This document shows, one piece after another, positions 1 through 6,385 of a DNA stretch of 8,564 nt. A program made the translations under genes and the position numbers. Location of the stretch: contig JAKSTE010000021.1 in NCBI GenBank assembly GCA_024402735.1, positions 1 to 8,564 of the forward strand. The letters are read 5' to 3'. Every line of letters begins with the position of its first letter. Position 1 is the stretch's first letter. The stretch is from Alphaproteobacteria bacterium. Its GTDB lineage: Bacteria; Pseudomonadota; Alphaproteobacteria; Rs-D84. Below the pieces are notes generated by a model, which searched no databases, was not told the DNA's origin, and saw only the letters and a list, made by a program, of their open reading frames with translations.

Positions 1-1
1 A

Positions 2-499
2 ATATCTGCCCTATTACGACAAAGACATAAATTAAAAGATGGGGTTGCAGATGATTTCCAAGTTACTGATATGAAACAGGTTATGGAAACAATGAATACG
101 GTAACAGGGTATTTAAAACTATTATTAGTGGCAATTGCTGCCGTTTCTTTGCTTGTAGGATCCATAGGTATTATGAATATGATGTTAGTTTCTGTTGCTG
201 AGCGTACTCGTGAAATCGGTATACGAAAAGCTATTGGAGCTAGAGAAGATGTTATTATTACCCAGTTTTTATCAGAGTCTGTTTTGATTTCTTTCTTGGG
301 GTCTATGATAGGATTAGTATTAGGTGTTGGTTTATCACAAGGGGTTGGAAGGTTTATATTGAATTATAATGTTCCTTTTACTATATGGCCTGTAGTTTTA
401 TCTTTTACTGTTGCTATAGTTGTTGGCTTGGCGTCTGGTGTGACACCAGCAATAAAAGCAGCTAAATTAAATCCAATAGATAGTTTAAGATACGAATAA
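2..499 (+). CDS. macB: MacB-like ABC transporter permease, C-terminal part
   Basis: This is the 3' end of a gene that begins left of the window; the open frame runs from base 2 and gives 165 residues. The product is an inner-membrane permease subunit of the MacB/FtsX type, which couples cytoplasmic ATP hydrolysis to periplasmic export of macrolides, peptides or lipoproteins. Visible features are the end of a periplasmic domain (LLRQRHKL near the left edge), a transmembrane segment leading into GSIGIMNMMLVSVAERTREI and then GIRKAIGA, which is the signature cytoplasmic loop of MacB/LolC-type permeases. Two more hydrophobic segments follow (around FLGSMIGLVLGVGL and VVLSFTVAIVVGLASG), and the tail NPIDSLRYE is typical of MacB. 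The ATP-binding part or partner is outside the window, so whether this is a fused MacB or a separate permease cannot be told, and the substrate is unknown. The gene ends directly at a terminator. Confidence 0.85.
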   Translation: MSALLRQRHKLKDGVADDFQVTDMKQVMETMNTVTGYLKLLLVAIAAVSLLVGSIGIMNMMLVSVAERTREIGIRKAIGAREDVIITQFLSESVLISFLGSMIGLVLGVGLSQGVGRFILNYNVPFTIWPVVLSFTVAIVVGLASGVTPAIKAAKLNPIDSLRYE

Positions 500-526
500 A
501 AAAAACCGGTTTTTACCGGTTTTTTT
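499..526. terminator. Bidirectional intrinsic terminator between macB and rpsO
   Basis: The palindrome ACCGGT-TTTT-ACCGGT (505-520) is flanked by A and T runs that extend the stem to about 12 bp. The + strand has a T run after the hairpin and the - strand has one from the complementary A run, so it can stop both the macB transcript and the convergent rpsO operon. It overlaps the macB stop codon and lies one base from the rpsO stop codon. Confidence 0.85.
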
Positions 527-527
527 A

Positions 528-800
528 TTATTTACGAAGACCTAATTTTTTAATTAATTCTTCATATTCAGAAACATTTTTGTTTTTTATGTATGCCAAT
601 AATTTCTTACGGCGATTAACCATCAATAACAAACCACGTTTAGAATGTTCGTCATTGTGATTGTTTTTCATGTGTTCTGTTAAATTACGGATACGTTCTG
701 TTAAAATAGCAACTTGAGAAGCTGCTGAACCACCGTTGTCTTGTTCAGATGTTTTAAAGGAAGCGATCAATTCGCTTTTCTTTTCTTTTGTTACGGACAT
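528..800 (-). CDS. rpsO: 30S ribosomal protein uS15 (S15)
   Basis: Ribosomal protein S15 (90 residues; family usually about 89) binds 16S rRNA in the platform of the 30S subunit and takes part in the B4 bridge to the 50S subunit. The sequence shows the family pattern throughout: an N-terminal helix with an E-x-D-x-G-S-x-x-S-Q-V-A motif around residues 19-30, LTEHMKNNHNDEHSKRGLL (canonical H-x-x-D-x-H-S-R-R-G-L) and VNRRKKLLAYI, ending in the expected LGLRK. The start ATG is preceded on the minus strand by AAGGA about 8 nt upstream. It is the last gene of the minus-strand block, 15 nt after truB. The truB-rpsO order is widely conserved in bacteria, but pnp, which often follows, is absent here: the operon ends at the shared terminator. 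Confidence 0.97.
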   Translation of the reverse strand: MSVTKEKKSELIASFKTSEQDNGGSAASQVAILTERIRNLTEHMKNNHNDEHSKRGLLLMVNRRKKLLAYIKNKNVSEYEELIKKLGLRK

Positions 801-815
801 TATTTTTCCTTTTTT

Positions 816-1685
816 TTATATTGTTCTTTTAGGTCTAATGGAACCCTCTACTACTGTACCTATTCCAATAATTTTCTTATCAGAATAAATACGATAAAGT
901 CCATCAGGCTTTTGTGTCGTAATAAAGCCACCATTTTTATATAAAACAGCGTCTTTTTTACCAAGATCGATTACCGGAATGTCCCCCAGTGCACAATCTA
1001 ATGGCAACAGATATTTGCTGACATCGGCTTCATTATTAATCATTTTTTCTAGAAAATCAAGTTTGATGGCGTTTTTTATATCAAAACCACTTGTGTGTGT
1101 TCTTCTGATATACGTTGTTGTTGCTAGTGTTTTGCATATTTTTGCTATATCGCGAACTATAGATCTAACGTAAGTTCCTCTAGAACAAACCACTTTAAAA
1201 TGATACTCTTGCTGTGTTTTTTTTATATATTCTAATTCATAAATATGAATTTTTTTTGCGGGCATATCGATTTTGATACCCTTTTTAGCAATAGTGTATG
1301 CTCTTTGCCCTTTTATATGGATTGCAGAAAATGCTGGAGGAATTTGGTTTATATCACCAATTAAATTTTTACATGCTTGTAATATATCGTATTCGTTTGG
1401 CACAAAATCAATTGTGTTTATTGTTTTTCCTGTTGTATCTAATGAGTCTGTTTCAAAACCAAATTTTAAACCAAATAAATATTCTTTCTTGTTGTCACAA
1501 TTTTCTTCTATAAAAGGAATCATTTTTGTGGCATTACCTAAAGCTATTGGTAGTACACCTGTTGCCATAGGGTCTAATGTTCCGATGTGTCCAAATTTCT
1601 TTTCGCCGTATATTTTTGCTATACGATACCCAGCGCTTCTACTAAAAACACCAGAATCTTTATCTAAGATAAAAAAACCATCCAT
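816..1685 (-). CDS. truB: tRNA pseudouridine(55) synthase TruB
   Basis: TruB isomerises U55 to pseudouridine in the T-loop of tRNAs. With a start at ATG 1685 the protein is 289 residues, slightly short but normal for the family. Seen: LDKDSG near residue 7 (family KPxG, with P replaced by D), the catalytic loop GHIGTLDPMATG with the catalytic aspartate at about residue 38, the YLFGLKFGFETDSLDTTG block, PPAFSAIHIKGQRAY, and CSRGTYVRSIVRD, the equivalent of the KGTYIR motif. The C-terminal part resembles a short PUA-like domain. I chose ATG 1685 over the in-frame TTG at 1697 because the ATG follows the mutS stop codon as TAA-A-ATG, the same spacing as at the xseB/mutS junction, and the family begins close to the LDK motif. 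No strong Shine-Dalgarno is visible, so translation is probably coupled to mutS. rpsO follows after 15 nt. Confidence 0.95.
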   Translation of the reverse strand: MDGFFILDKDSGVFSRSAGYRIAKIYGEKKFGHIGTLDPMATGVLPIALGNATKMIPFIEENCDNKKEYLFGLKFGFETDSLDTTGKTINTIDFVPNEYDILQACKNLIGDINQIPPAFSAIHIKGQRAYTIAKKGIKIDMPAKKIHIYELEYIKKTQQEYHFKVVCSRGTYVRSIVRDIAKICKTLATTTYIRRTHTSGFDIKNAIKLDFLEKMINNEADVSKYLLPLDCALGDIPVIDLGKKDAVLYKNGGFITTQKPDGLYRIYSDKKIIGIGTVVEGSIRPKRTI

Positions 1686-1686
1686 T

Positions 1687-4182
1687 TTATTGCTCAAAAA
1701 AAGATAATTGTTGTTTAGAAGAGTTATCTTTTACAGGTGATACAGATGCTCTTTTTTTACCTTGTGAATGAGTGTCTGTATTTTCTAATTTTTCTAATAT
1801 CTCTTCTGCTCTGGTTACAACTTTGTCTGGCATACCAGCCATTTTAGCTACTGCTATACCATAGGATCTATTTGCTATTCCTGAAATAATTTTGTGTAAA
1901 AATACTATATCATTATTATGTTCCATAACATCTATTGTTAAACAAGATATGTTTGATAATTTATCATTTCCTACTAAATTCGTTAATTCATGATAGTGTG
2001 TAGCAAATAATGTTCTTGATTGAAGTGTATTTAAATGTTCCAAAACAGCTTGAGCTATAGCCATACCATCAAATGTTGCTGTTCCGCGCCCTATTTCATC
2101 AAATATTATGAATGATTGTTTTGTTGCTCTGTTTAATATGTTTGCTGTTTCTACCATTTCTACCATAAATGTAGATTGTCCAGCAGCCAAATTATCTGAA
2201 GCACCAACACGGCTAAACAACTGGTCGCATATACCAATAGATGCTTGTGTTGCAGGAACAAATGATCCTATATGTGATAAAATTATTAATAACGCATTTT
2301 GTCGTAGATACGTAGATTTACCGGCCATGTTGGGACCTGTTAATAATGCTATTGGTTTTTTACATAAATCACAGTCATTTTTTACAAAATTGTCACCCGT
2401 TTTACGTAAAACATATTCTATAACAGGATGGCGACCACCAACTATATTGAAATCAGTATTTGTTGAGATTACAGGTTTTGTCCACGAATATATTTGTGCA
2501 CATAGAGAAAAAGAATACCAAACATCTACATCAGAAATTAAATCTGCTGTTAACATTAAATCTTCAGAGATATTATGTATTTTATTTATTAGTTTGGTTA
2601 TGATGTCAGCTTCTATAGCGGAAGCTTTCTCTGAAGCGCTACGTATGTTGTTATCTAGATTTATAAGTTTTTCTGTTGTAAAACGTACATTACCACTCAT
2701 AGTTTGTCGATGTATAAAACCAGAATCTATAGACATTAAACTGTCTGCTCTCGAAGCCGGAACTTCTATAAAATATCCTAGTATATTATTGTATCTAATT
2801 TTTAATGTATTAATACCTGTTTGAGTTATATATTCGGCTTGTAACGATGAGATTGTATCTATAGCTCCTGTTGATAAATTACGCATTTCATCTAAAGAAG
2901 AATCAAATCCTTTACGTATAATATTTCCATCTCTAAAGAATGTTGGTAACTCATCATTAAGAGCGCGATTTAATTCGTATGTTAAATCTTCGTGTAAATT
3001 TATGTTTAAAAATTTAATAGATAGAACAGAATCTAATTTTTCACCAATAGTTTTTATAGGCTTTAATGCTGTTAAAAAATCAGAAACACATTTTAAATCT
3101 CTTGGGGTTCCGCGTCCGGATAACAAACGTGATAAAGACCTGTCTATATCTGGAACATTAGATAAAATAGATTCTACTTCTGTTAATAGCCCTTTTGAAG
3201 ATAACAAATGTGATATATGATTTTGTCTGGAGATAATCAAATCTTTATCAGAAGGTATTGTTCTTAAATAAGACCGTAATTTACGAGCCCCTGCAGCAGT
3301 TTTGGTTTTGTCTATTACGTCTAATAAACAACATCCACCATCGTTTAGTGGATGGTCTATTTCTAAACTTTTCCATGTAGCAGAATCTATGATTAATTGT
3401 TTTCCGGATTTAAATATATATGGTGCTCTGAAGTTTATATTTGTTCCTCTTTGGGTGTTAAATAAATATCCGGCTAATATTGTTAACGCAGAAATATCAG
3501 AATTATTTTGTGTGTAATTATTAAATGTTTTTAAAACGATTTGATTTATATCTGATCGAATATACAATCTTTCGTATACAGGTGTTGTTTTATAAATTGT
3601 TCTTAATTTTTTTATTATTGGTTGTTCTGCGTATTTTTCTGGATAGATTATTTCTGCAGGATTAATTCTAGTCATATCATCTATAATACTATTAGATGTT
3701 CCTATAAATAATTCACCAGTAGATATATCGCATCCGGCAATATCAAATGAGTTTGCTGATAATGGAAAAACAGAAATTAAGAAATTAGAATTAGTAGGAA
3801 CTAATAAGTTTTCATCTGTTAATGTTCCTGGAGTTAATACACGAACAATTTTTCTTTCTATAAATTTATGACCACGTTGTTTTGCTTCTGCCGGTGTTTC
3901 CATTTGTTCAACCAATGCTACACTAAATCCAGCTTTTACAAGTCTTCCAAAATAATTATCTGCTGCATGCCATGGTATGCCACACATTGGTACATCTTCA
4001 CCATCGGAGTCTGTTCCTCTATGGGTTAATACTAAATTTAATGTTGAACTAACTATTTTAGCATCTTCAAAGAATGCTTCATAAAAGTCACCGAGACGAA
4101 ACATTAACAAAGCATCTGGATTTTCAGATTTCAGATTAATGTATTGTTGCATAACCGGTGAAAGTTTGTTTTTTTCAGGCAT
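1687..4182 (-). CDS. mutS: DNA mismatch repair protein MutS
   Basis: MutS recognises base mismatches and small loops after replication and, as an ATP-dependent sliding clamp, recruits MutL. The 831-residue frame is intact. It has the mismatch-recognition motif GDFYEAF with the F-Y-E at residues 33-35, the VPMCGIPWHAA and VALVEQMETP blocks of the N-terminal domain, connector and core/clamp domains, and the ATPase domain with Walker A GPNMAGKST (about residue 615), the SRVGASDNLAAGQSTF signature, Walker B FDEIGRGTATFDG (about residue 693) and the H of ATHYHEL. The protein ends QQLSFFEQ, which looks like a beta-clamp binding motif at the very C terminus. Compared with E. coli (853 residues) there is little room for a tetramerisation tail. 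The start ATG follows the xseB stop as TAA-T-ATG with no obvious Shine-Dalgarno, so coupling is likely. mutL is not in the window. Confidence 0.98.
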   Translation of the reverse strand: MPEKNKLSPVMQQYINLKSENPDALLMFRLGDFYEAFFEDAKIVSSTLNLVLTHRGTDSDGEDVPMCGIPWHAADNYFGRLVKAGFSVALVEQMETPAEAKQRGHKFIERKIVRVLTPGTLTDENLLVPTNSNFLISVFPLSANSFDIAGCDISTGELFIGTSNSIIDDMTRINPAEIIYPEKYAEQPIIKKLRTIYKTTPVYERLYIRSDINQIVLKTFNNYTQNNSDISALTILAGYLFNTQRGTNINFRAPYIFKSGKQLIIDSATWKSLEIDHPLNDGGCCLLDVIDKTKTAAGARKLRSYLRTIPSDKDLIISRQNHISHLLSSKGLLTEVESILSNVPDIDRSLSRLLSGRGTPRDLKCVSDFLTALKPIKTIGEKLDSVLSIKFLNINLHEDLTYELNRALNDELPTFFRDGNIIRKGFDSSLDEMRNLSTGAIDTISSLQAEYITQTGINTLKIRYNNILGYFIEVPASRADSLMSIDSGFIHRQTMSGNVRFTTEKLINLDNNIRSASEKASAIEADIITKLINKIHNISEDLMLTADLISDVDVWYSFSLCAQIYSWTKPVISTNTDFNIVGGRHPVIEYVLRKTGDNFVKNDCDLCKKPIALLTGPNMAGKSTYLRQNALLIILSHIGSFVPATQASIGICDQLFSRVGASDNLAAGQSTFMVEMVETANILNRATKQSFIIFDEIGRGTATFDGMAIAQAVLEHLNTLQSRTLFATHYHELTNLVGNDKLSNISCLTIDVMEHNNDIVFLHKIISGIANRSYGIAVAKMAGMPDKVVTRAEEILEKLENTDTHSQGKKRASVSPVKDNSSKQQLSFFEQ

Positions 4183-4183
4183 A

Positions 4184-4384
4184 TTAATCAGCAGAAGATA
4201 CTTTTAATGTTTCTATTTTTAATTCAGCTTCTTTTAATAATTGTTCGCAGTAGGCTTTTAATTTTACACCTTGTTCATATGCTGCAATAGAATCAGATAA
4301 AGGCATTTCTCCTGATTCCATTTTTTGAACAATTTCTGTTAATTGTTTATAAGCTTCTTCGAAAGAAGGTTTGTTTTCTTCCAT
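4184..4384 (-). CDS. xseB: Exonuclease VII small subunit
   Basis: XseB is the small helical subunit of exonuclease VII, which degrades single-stranded DNA to oligonucleotides and takes part in mismatch repair excision. The 66-residue product matches the family in length and pattern: SFEEAYKQLTEIVQKMESGE, then PLSDSIAAYEQGVKL and CEQLLKEAELKIETL, forming two long helices. The start is set at ATG 4384, preceded by AAAGGA at about 7 nt. The open frame continues 19 codons further upstream, but that extension has no family similarity and reaches back toward a putative promoter. The catalytic subunit XseA is not in the window. Adjacency to mutS is functionally sensible because ExoVII can act as an excision nuclease in mismatch repair, but I infer co-regulation only from the 1-nt spacing. 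Confidence 0.95.
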   Translation of the reverse strand: MEENKPSFEEAYKQLTEIVQKMESGEMPLSDSIAAYEQGVKLKAYCEQLLKEAELKIETLKVSSAD

Positions 4385-4451
4385 AACAATGTCCTTTTGT
4401 AACGATTTAAAGATACAAAAATAAAATCGTATTTGCAACAAAAACTAGGAC

Positions 4452-4457
4452 ATTATA
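4452..4457 (-). promoter_or_regulatory. Candidate -10 box for xseB-mutS-truB-rpsO
   Basis: A perfect TATAAT on the minus strand lies about 70 nt upstream of the xseB start, inside the 91-nt gap after the 107-codon gene. No good -35 hexamer is found 16-18 nt upstream (GATAAA at 17), so this is a tentative internal promoter. If real, it would give a leader of about 60 nt and partly uncouple the repair genes from infC. Confidence 0.4.
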
Positions 4458-4475
4458 TGCTACTTGTAGATATTT

Positions 4476-4799
4476 TTATCTTTGGTTGTCACAAGCATAT
4501 TTGAAACCATCTATGCTCAATAAAAATCTCTTAATTTTAGATGGGTTTGGATATTCGCCACCTTGATTTGCTGCCCATGCAAATTTATTACAATGACCAG
4601 AAAGAGAAACAGTTGCTGGGCCATAAGAAAATATTTGTATAGTAGGACCTTCAGCACAAGCATTATATCTATCTGTTGTTCCATAATGCATACAATATTT
4701 ACACCATTCTGGATGATGACTTTCACATGGATAATCTTCTACATAATCATCATTTTCATAAAAATGTTCTTTTCCAACCAAATAATGAGGCATACACAT
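4476..4799 (-). CDS. Uncharacterised cysteine-rich protein (107 residues)
   Basis: I do not recognise this family. The product has seven cysteines (residues 2, 25, 33, 36, 48, 70 and 103), including a CxxC at 33-36 within EWCKYCMHYG, and nearby histidines (5, 12, 28, 29, 38, 69). The spacing C25-x7-C33-x2-C36-x11-C48 followed by GHC70 could bind zinc or an iron-sulfur cluster, but this is inference. The N-terminal third is acidic and tyrosine-rich (ENDDYVEDY); there is no signal peptide or membrane segment, which points to a cytoplasmic protein. Evidence that it is a real gene: an AAAGGA Shine-Dalgarno about 8 nt before the ATG, an 11-nt gap to the upstream 70-codon gene, and same-strand position in the infC block. 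A second ATG two codons downstream (4793) is possible. No terminator is obvious after it. Confidence 0.72.
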   Translation of the reverse strand: MCMPHYLVGKEHFYENDDYVEDYPCESHHPEWCKYCMHYGTTDRYNACAEGPTIQIFSYGPATVSLSGHCNKFAWAANQGGEYPNPSKIKRFLLSIDGFKYACDNQR

Positions 4800-4810
4800 A
4801 GTATTATCCT

Positions 4811-5023
4811 TTATCTAACTTTTTGACTTATATGTTTATATTTCTGTTCAAGATGTTTTCTGTACAATTTAATATATTTAGATGATTCTGCCTTTGGTGT
4901 AAGAAAAAAATGAAAATCATTGATAATAACATGTACTAAATCATTTTTTGTTTTTGCTTCGTTACATGCTTTTACAAAAGCTTCTTCTATTGTCATACCG
5001 GTGATTGGATTATAAGTAATCAT
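4811..5023 (-). CDS. Uncharacterised small protein (70 residues)
   Basis: I do not recognise this family. The protein is short and has no signal peptide, membrane segment or cysteine-rich motif; its single cysteine is in VKACNEA. The sequence suggests an N-terminal turn (NPITGMT), an amphipathic helix (IEEAFVKACNEAKTKN), a hydrophobic strand (LVHVIINDFHFFL) and a basic, tyrosine-rich C-terminal helix (SKYIKLYRKHLEQKYK), a compact alpha-beta-alpha layout. The basic end would suit nucleic-acid or ribosome contact, but that is speculation. Its ATG lies 12 nt after the infC stop codon with GAGGG just upstream, and the 107-codon gene follows after 11 nt, so the three genes very probably share one transcript and this gene would respond to whatever controls infC. 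Confidence 0.7.
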   Translation of the reverse strand: MITYNPITGMTIEEAFVKACNEAKTKNDLVHVIINDFHFFLTPKAESSKYIKLYRKHLEQKYKHISQKVR

Positions 5024-5035
5024 GATACCCTCTGT

Positions 5036-5590
5036 TTATTGTTGTTTAGCAGGAGAAATCAATATTGATTTTGTTCTTTCGTCTGGTTTGGATTTAGATT
5101 CAAGCACACCTTTGTCACCTATCATTTCTACTATATGAGCAAACAATTGAGGAATAGCATCTCTACCTCTTGCAAGAACTCTTTTTGAGCCTTTTGTCAT
5201 GATAGATATTTTTACTTTGTTGCCTTCACCTAAAAATTCAAATACTTTCTTTAATTTGATATTTAAATCGTTATCTTCTATAAAAGGTTTTACCCAAACA
5301 TCTTTTATTTCGATTACTTTTTGTTTTTTACGAGCTTCGTTTGCACGTTTTTTTTGTTCATACTTATATTTTCCGTAATCCATAATTTTTACCAACACAG
5401 GAGAAGCAGATGCGTTTATTTCCACTAAATCTAATCCTGCATCGCTAGCCATATTTAAGGCTTCAGAAAAATTCATAGTCCCTAAATTTTGACCGTCTTG
5501 ACTAATAACTTGTACGGTTTTTGCAAATATTTTATTGTTTATACGTGGGCCATTATCTTTAGCCTTGTCGTTATTAAAAGATGTTTTAAT
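5036..5590 (-). CDS. infC: Translation initiation factor IF-3, ATT start
   Basis: IF3 binds the 30S subunit, prevents 50S joining and proofreads the start codon and initiator tRNA. Read from ATT 5590 the protein has 184 residues, in the family range. The N-domain has NGPRINNKI (family G-P-R-x-N), VQVISQDGQNLGTM and EALNMASDAGLDLVEI; the linker has KIMDYGKYKYEQKKR; the C-domain has KDVWVKPFIEDNDLNIKL and KVFEFLGEGNKVKISI. The first in-frame ATG (5476) lies inside the N-domain and would remove about 38 conserved residues. The only suitable start is ATT 5590, with AAGGAG 7 nt upstream and a stop codon just before it. An AUU start is known for E. coli infC, where IF3 represses its own translation by rejecting the codon. 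In the C-domain the usual FRGRE block appears as TKGSK. Unlike in E. coli, rpmI and rplT do not follow. Confidence 0.93.
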   Translation of the reverse strand: MKTSFNNDKAKDNGPRINNKIFAKTVQVISQDGQNLGTMNFSEALNMASDAGLDLVEINASASPVLVKIMDYGKYKYEQKKRANEARKKQKVIEIKDVWVKPFIEDNDLNIKLKKVFEFLGEGNKVKISIMTKGSKRVLARGRDAIPQLFAHIVEMIGDKGVLESKSKPDERTKSILISPAKQQ

Positions 5591-5603
5591 TTTAGTGCTC
5601 CTT
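5588..5603 (-). promoter_or_regulatory. infC ribosome binding site with ATT start codon
   Basis: On the minus strand AAGGAG (5603-5598) is followed by a 7-nt spacer and ATT (5590-5588). The preceding in-frame codon before the Shine-Dalgarno is a stop (TAA), so translation cannot come from farther upstream in this frame. No ATG, GTG or TTG in the same frame occurs before the conserved N-domain. The pairing of a strong Shine-Dalgarno with a non-canonical AUU codon is the arrangement known for IF3 self-regulation. Confidence 0.82.
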
Positions 5604-5634
5604 TAGTATAAGATGGGAGAATTATTGAATATTT

Positions 5635-6375
5635 TTATGAGTTTTTCAACAAATTTTGTACATTTTGTAATATTGTCCAAACGTCTTTTTTTGCGCTAGG
5701 TTTCAATAATAAATAATTTGGATGGTAAACAGGGATAACTATTATTCCGTTTTCTAGAGTTGTTTGAATGCCGTGTTTTTTTGCTATATTTATGTCGGCC
5801 ACTTCCTTGGCGGCTAAAGATCCTAATGTAAGAATTATTTTTGGTTTTTCCATCTCTATAATTCTGTTTATAAAAGGTCTGGTAAGATCTAGTTCTTCTC
5901 TAGATGGTGTTCTGTTCCCTGGAGTATGCCAAAAAATTAAAGGAACTATAGAAACTGTGTTTCTAGACATCCCTATTGCGGCCAATATTTTATCCATTAA
6001 ATCACCCGCTTCACCAGATAAAATTTTTCCAGACAAATCGTCTTCTGAACTTGGCATATCTGTTATGATCATTAATCCATTAGAGGCGTTTGCAAAATTT
6101 GGGCCAACTACATTTGTAACGCCACTTCTCAATGGATGATTGAATTCATATATCATACGCAACATAGCTTTTGTATCTGTTGGTCGATTCGCCATAGATT
6201 TAACAACTTCTAGTGTTATTGGTGCTGAGGCCGGTACAATAACAGGAGATGATATTTTGTTTAAATTGTGTTTGTGTTGGATAATATCGTTTTGTTGAGA
6301 CTGTTTTTGTATGTTTTCGTCTAGTTCCCAACAAACCCCTGCCATATCTAAATCTTTTAAAAAGCTATGATCCAT
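5635..6375 (-). CDS. Family-4-like uracil-DNA glycosylase, lacking Fe-S cysteines
   Basis: Members of this family excise uracil from DNA for base-excision repair. The 246-residue product follows the family-4 (UdgA, COG1573) layout. An N-terminal extension of about 70 residues is followed by MIITDMPSSEDD (residues 102-113, aligned with the usual GEGPG/GEAPG block), GKILSGEAGDLMDKIL, TPGNRTPSREEL (PGNR at 152-155), KPKIILTLGSLAAKEV and VYHPNYLLLKPSAKKDVW with the motif histidine at 218. Only one cysteine exists (residue 15), so the four cysteines that hold the 4Fe-4S cluster in classical family-4 enzymes are all missing; the KCRPPGNR cysteine is W149. The motif-A E is D, and the GRPF phenylalanine position is leucine. 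Alphaproteobacterial relatives also carry W in the PGNR loop, so this may be a lineage variant whose activity is unproven. AAGGA lies 7 nt before the start; infC follows after 44 nt. Confidence 0.8.
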   Translation of the reverse strand: MDHSFLKDLDMAGVCWELDENIQKQSQQNDIIQHKHNLNKISSPVIVPASAPITLEVVKSMANRPTDTKAMLRMIYEFNHPLRSGVTNVVGPNFANASNGLMIITDMPSSEDDLSGKILSGEAGDLMDKILAAIGMSRNTVSIVPLIFWHTPGNRTPSREELDLTRPFINRIIEMEKPKIILTLGSLAAKEVADINIAKKHGIQTTLENGIIVIPVYHPNYLLLKPSAKKDVWTILQNVQNLLKNS

Positions 6376-6385
6376 TTGTTTTTCC

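Noticed and set aside
1683..1697. TTG at 1697 as the truB start, overlapping the mutS end
   Set aside because: No Shine-Dalgarno precedes it, the four extra residues have no family counterpart, and ATG 1685 sits at the same stop-plus-one spacing as the mutS start.
2108..2824. 238-codon + strand frame inside mutS (and other antisense frames in mutS, truB, UDG and parA)
   Set aside because: These lie opposite strongly conserved genes, lack ribosome binding sites and show no domain-like sequence; they are antisense shadows of AT-rich coding DNA.
4384..4441. ATG 4441 as the xseB start (19 extra residues)
   Set aside because: The extension does not resemble XseB, has no clear ribosome binding site and would begin next to the putative TATAAT box; ATG 4384 has AAAGGA at proper spacing.
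4451..4475. Small hairpin CTAC-AA-GTAG after the 107-codon gene as a terminator
   Set aside because: The stem is only 4 bp with a 2-nt loop and there is no adjacent T run.
5474..5476. ATG 5476 as the infC start
   Set aside because: It lies within the conserved N-domain, has no Shine-Dalgarno, and would remove residues such as GPRIN and the VQVISQDG strand.
5605..5610. TATACT as a -10 box for infC
   Set aside because: Transcription would start at or inside the Shine-Dalgarno, and there is no suitable -35 at 16-18 nt.
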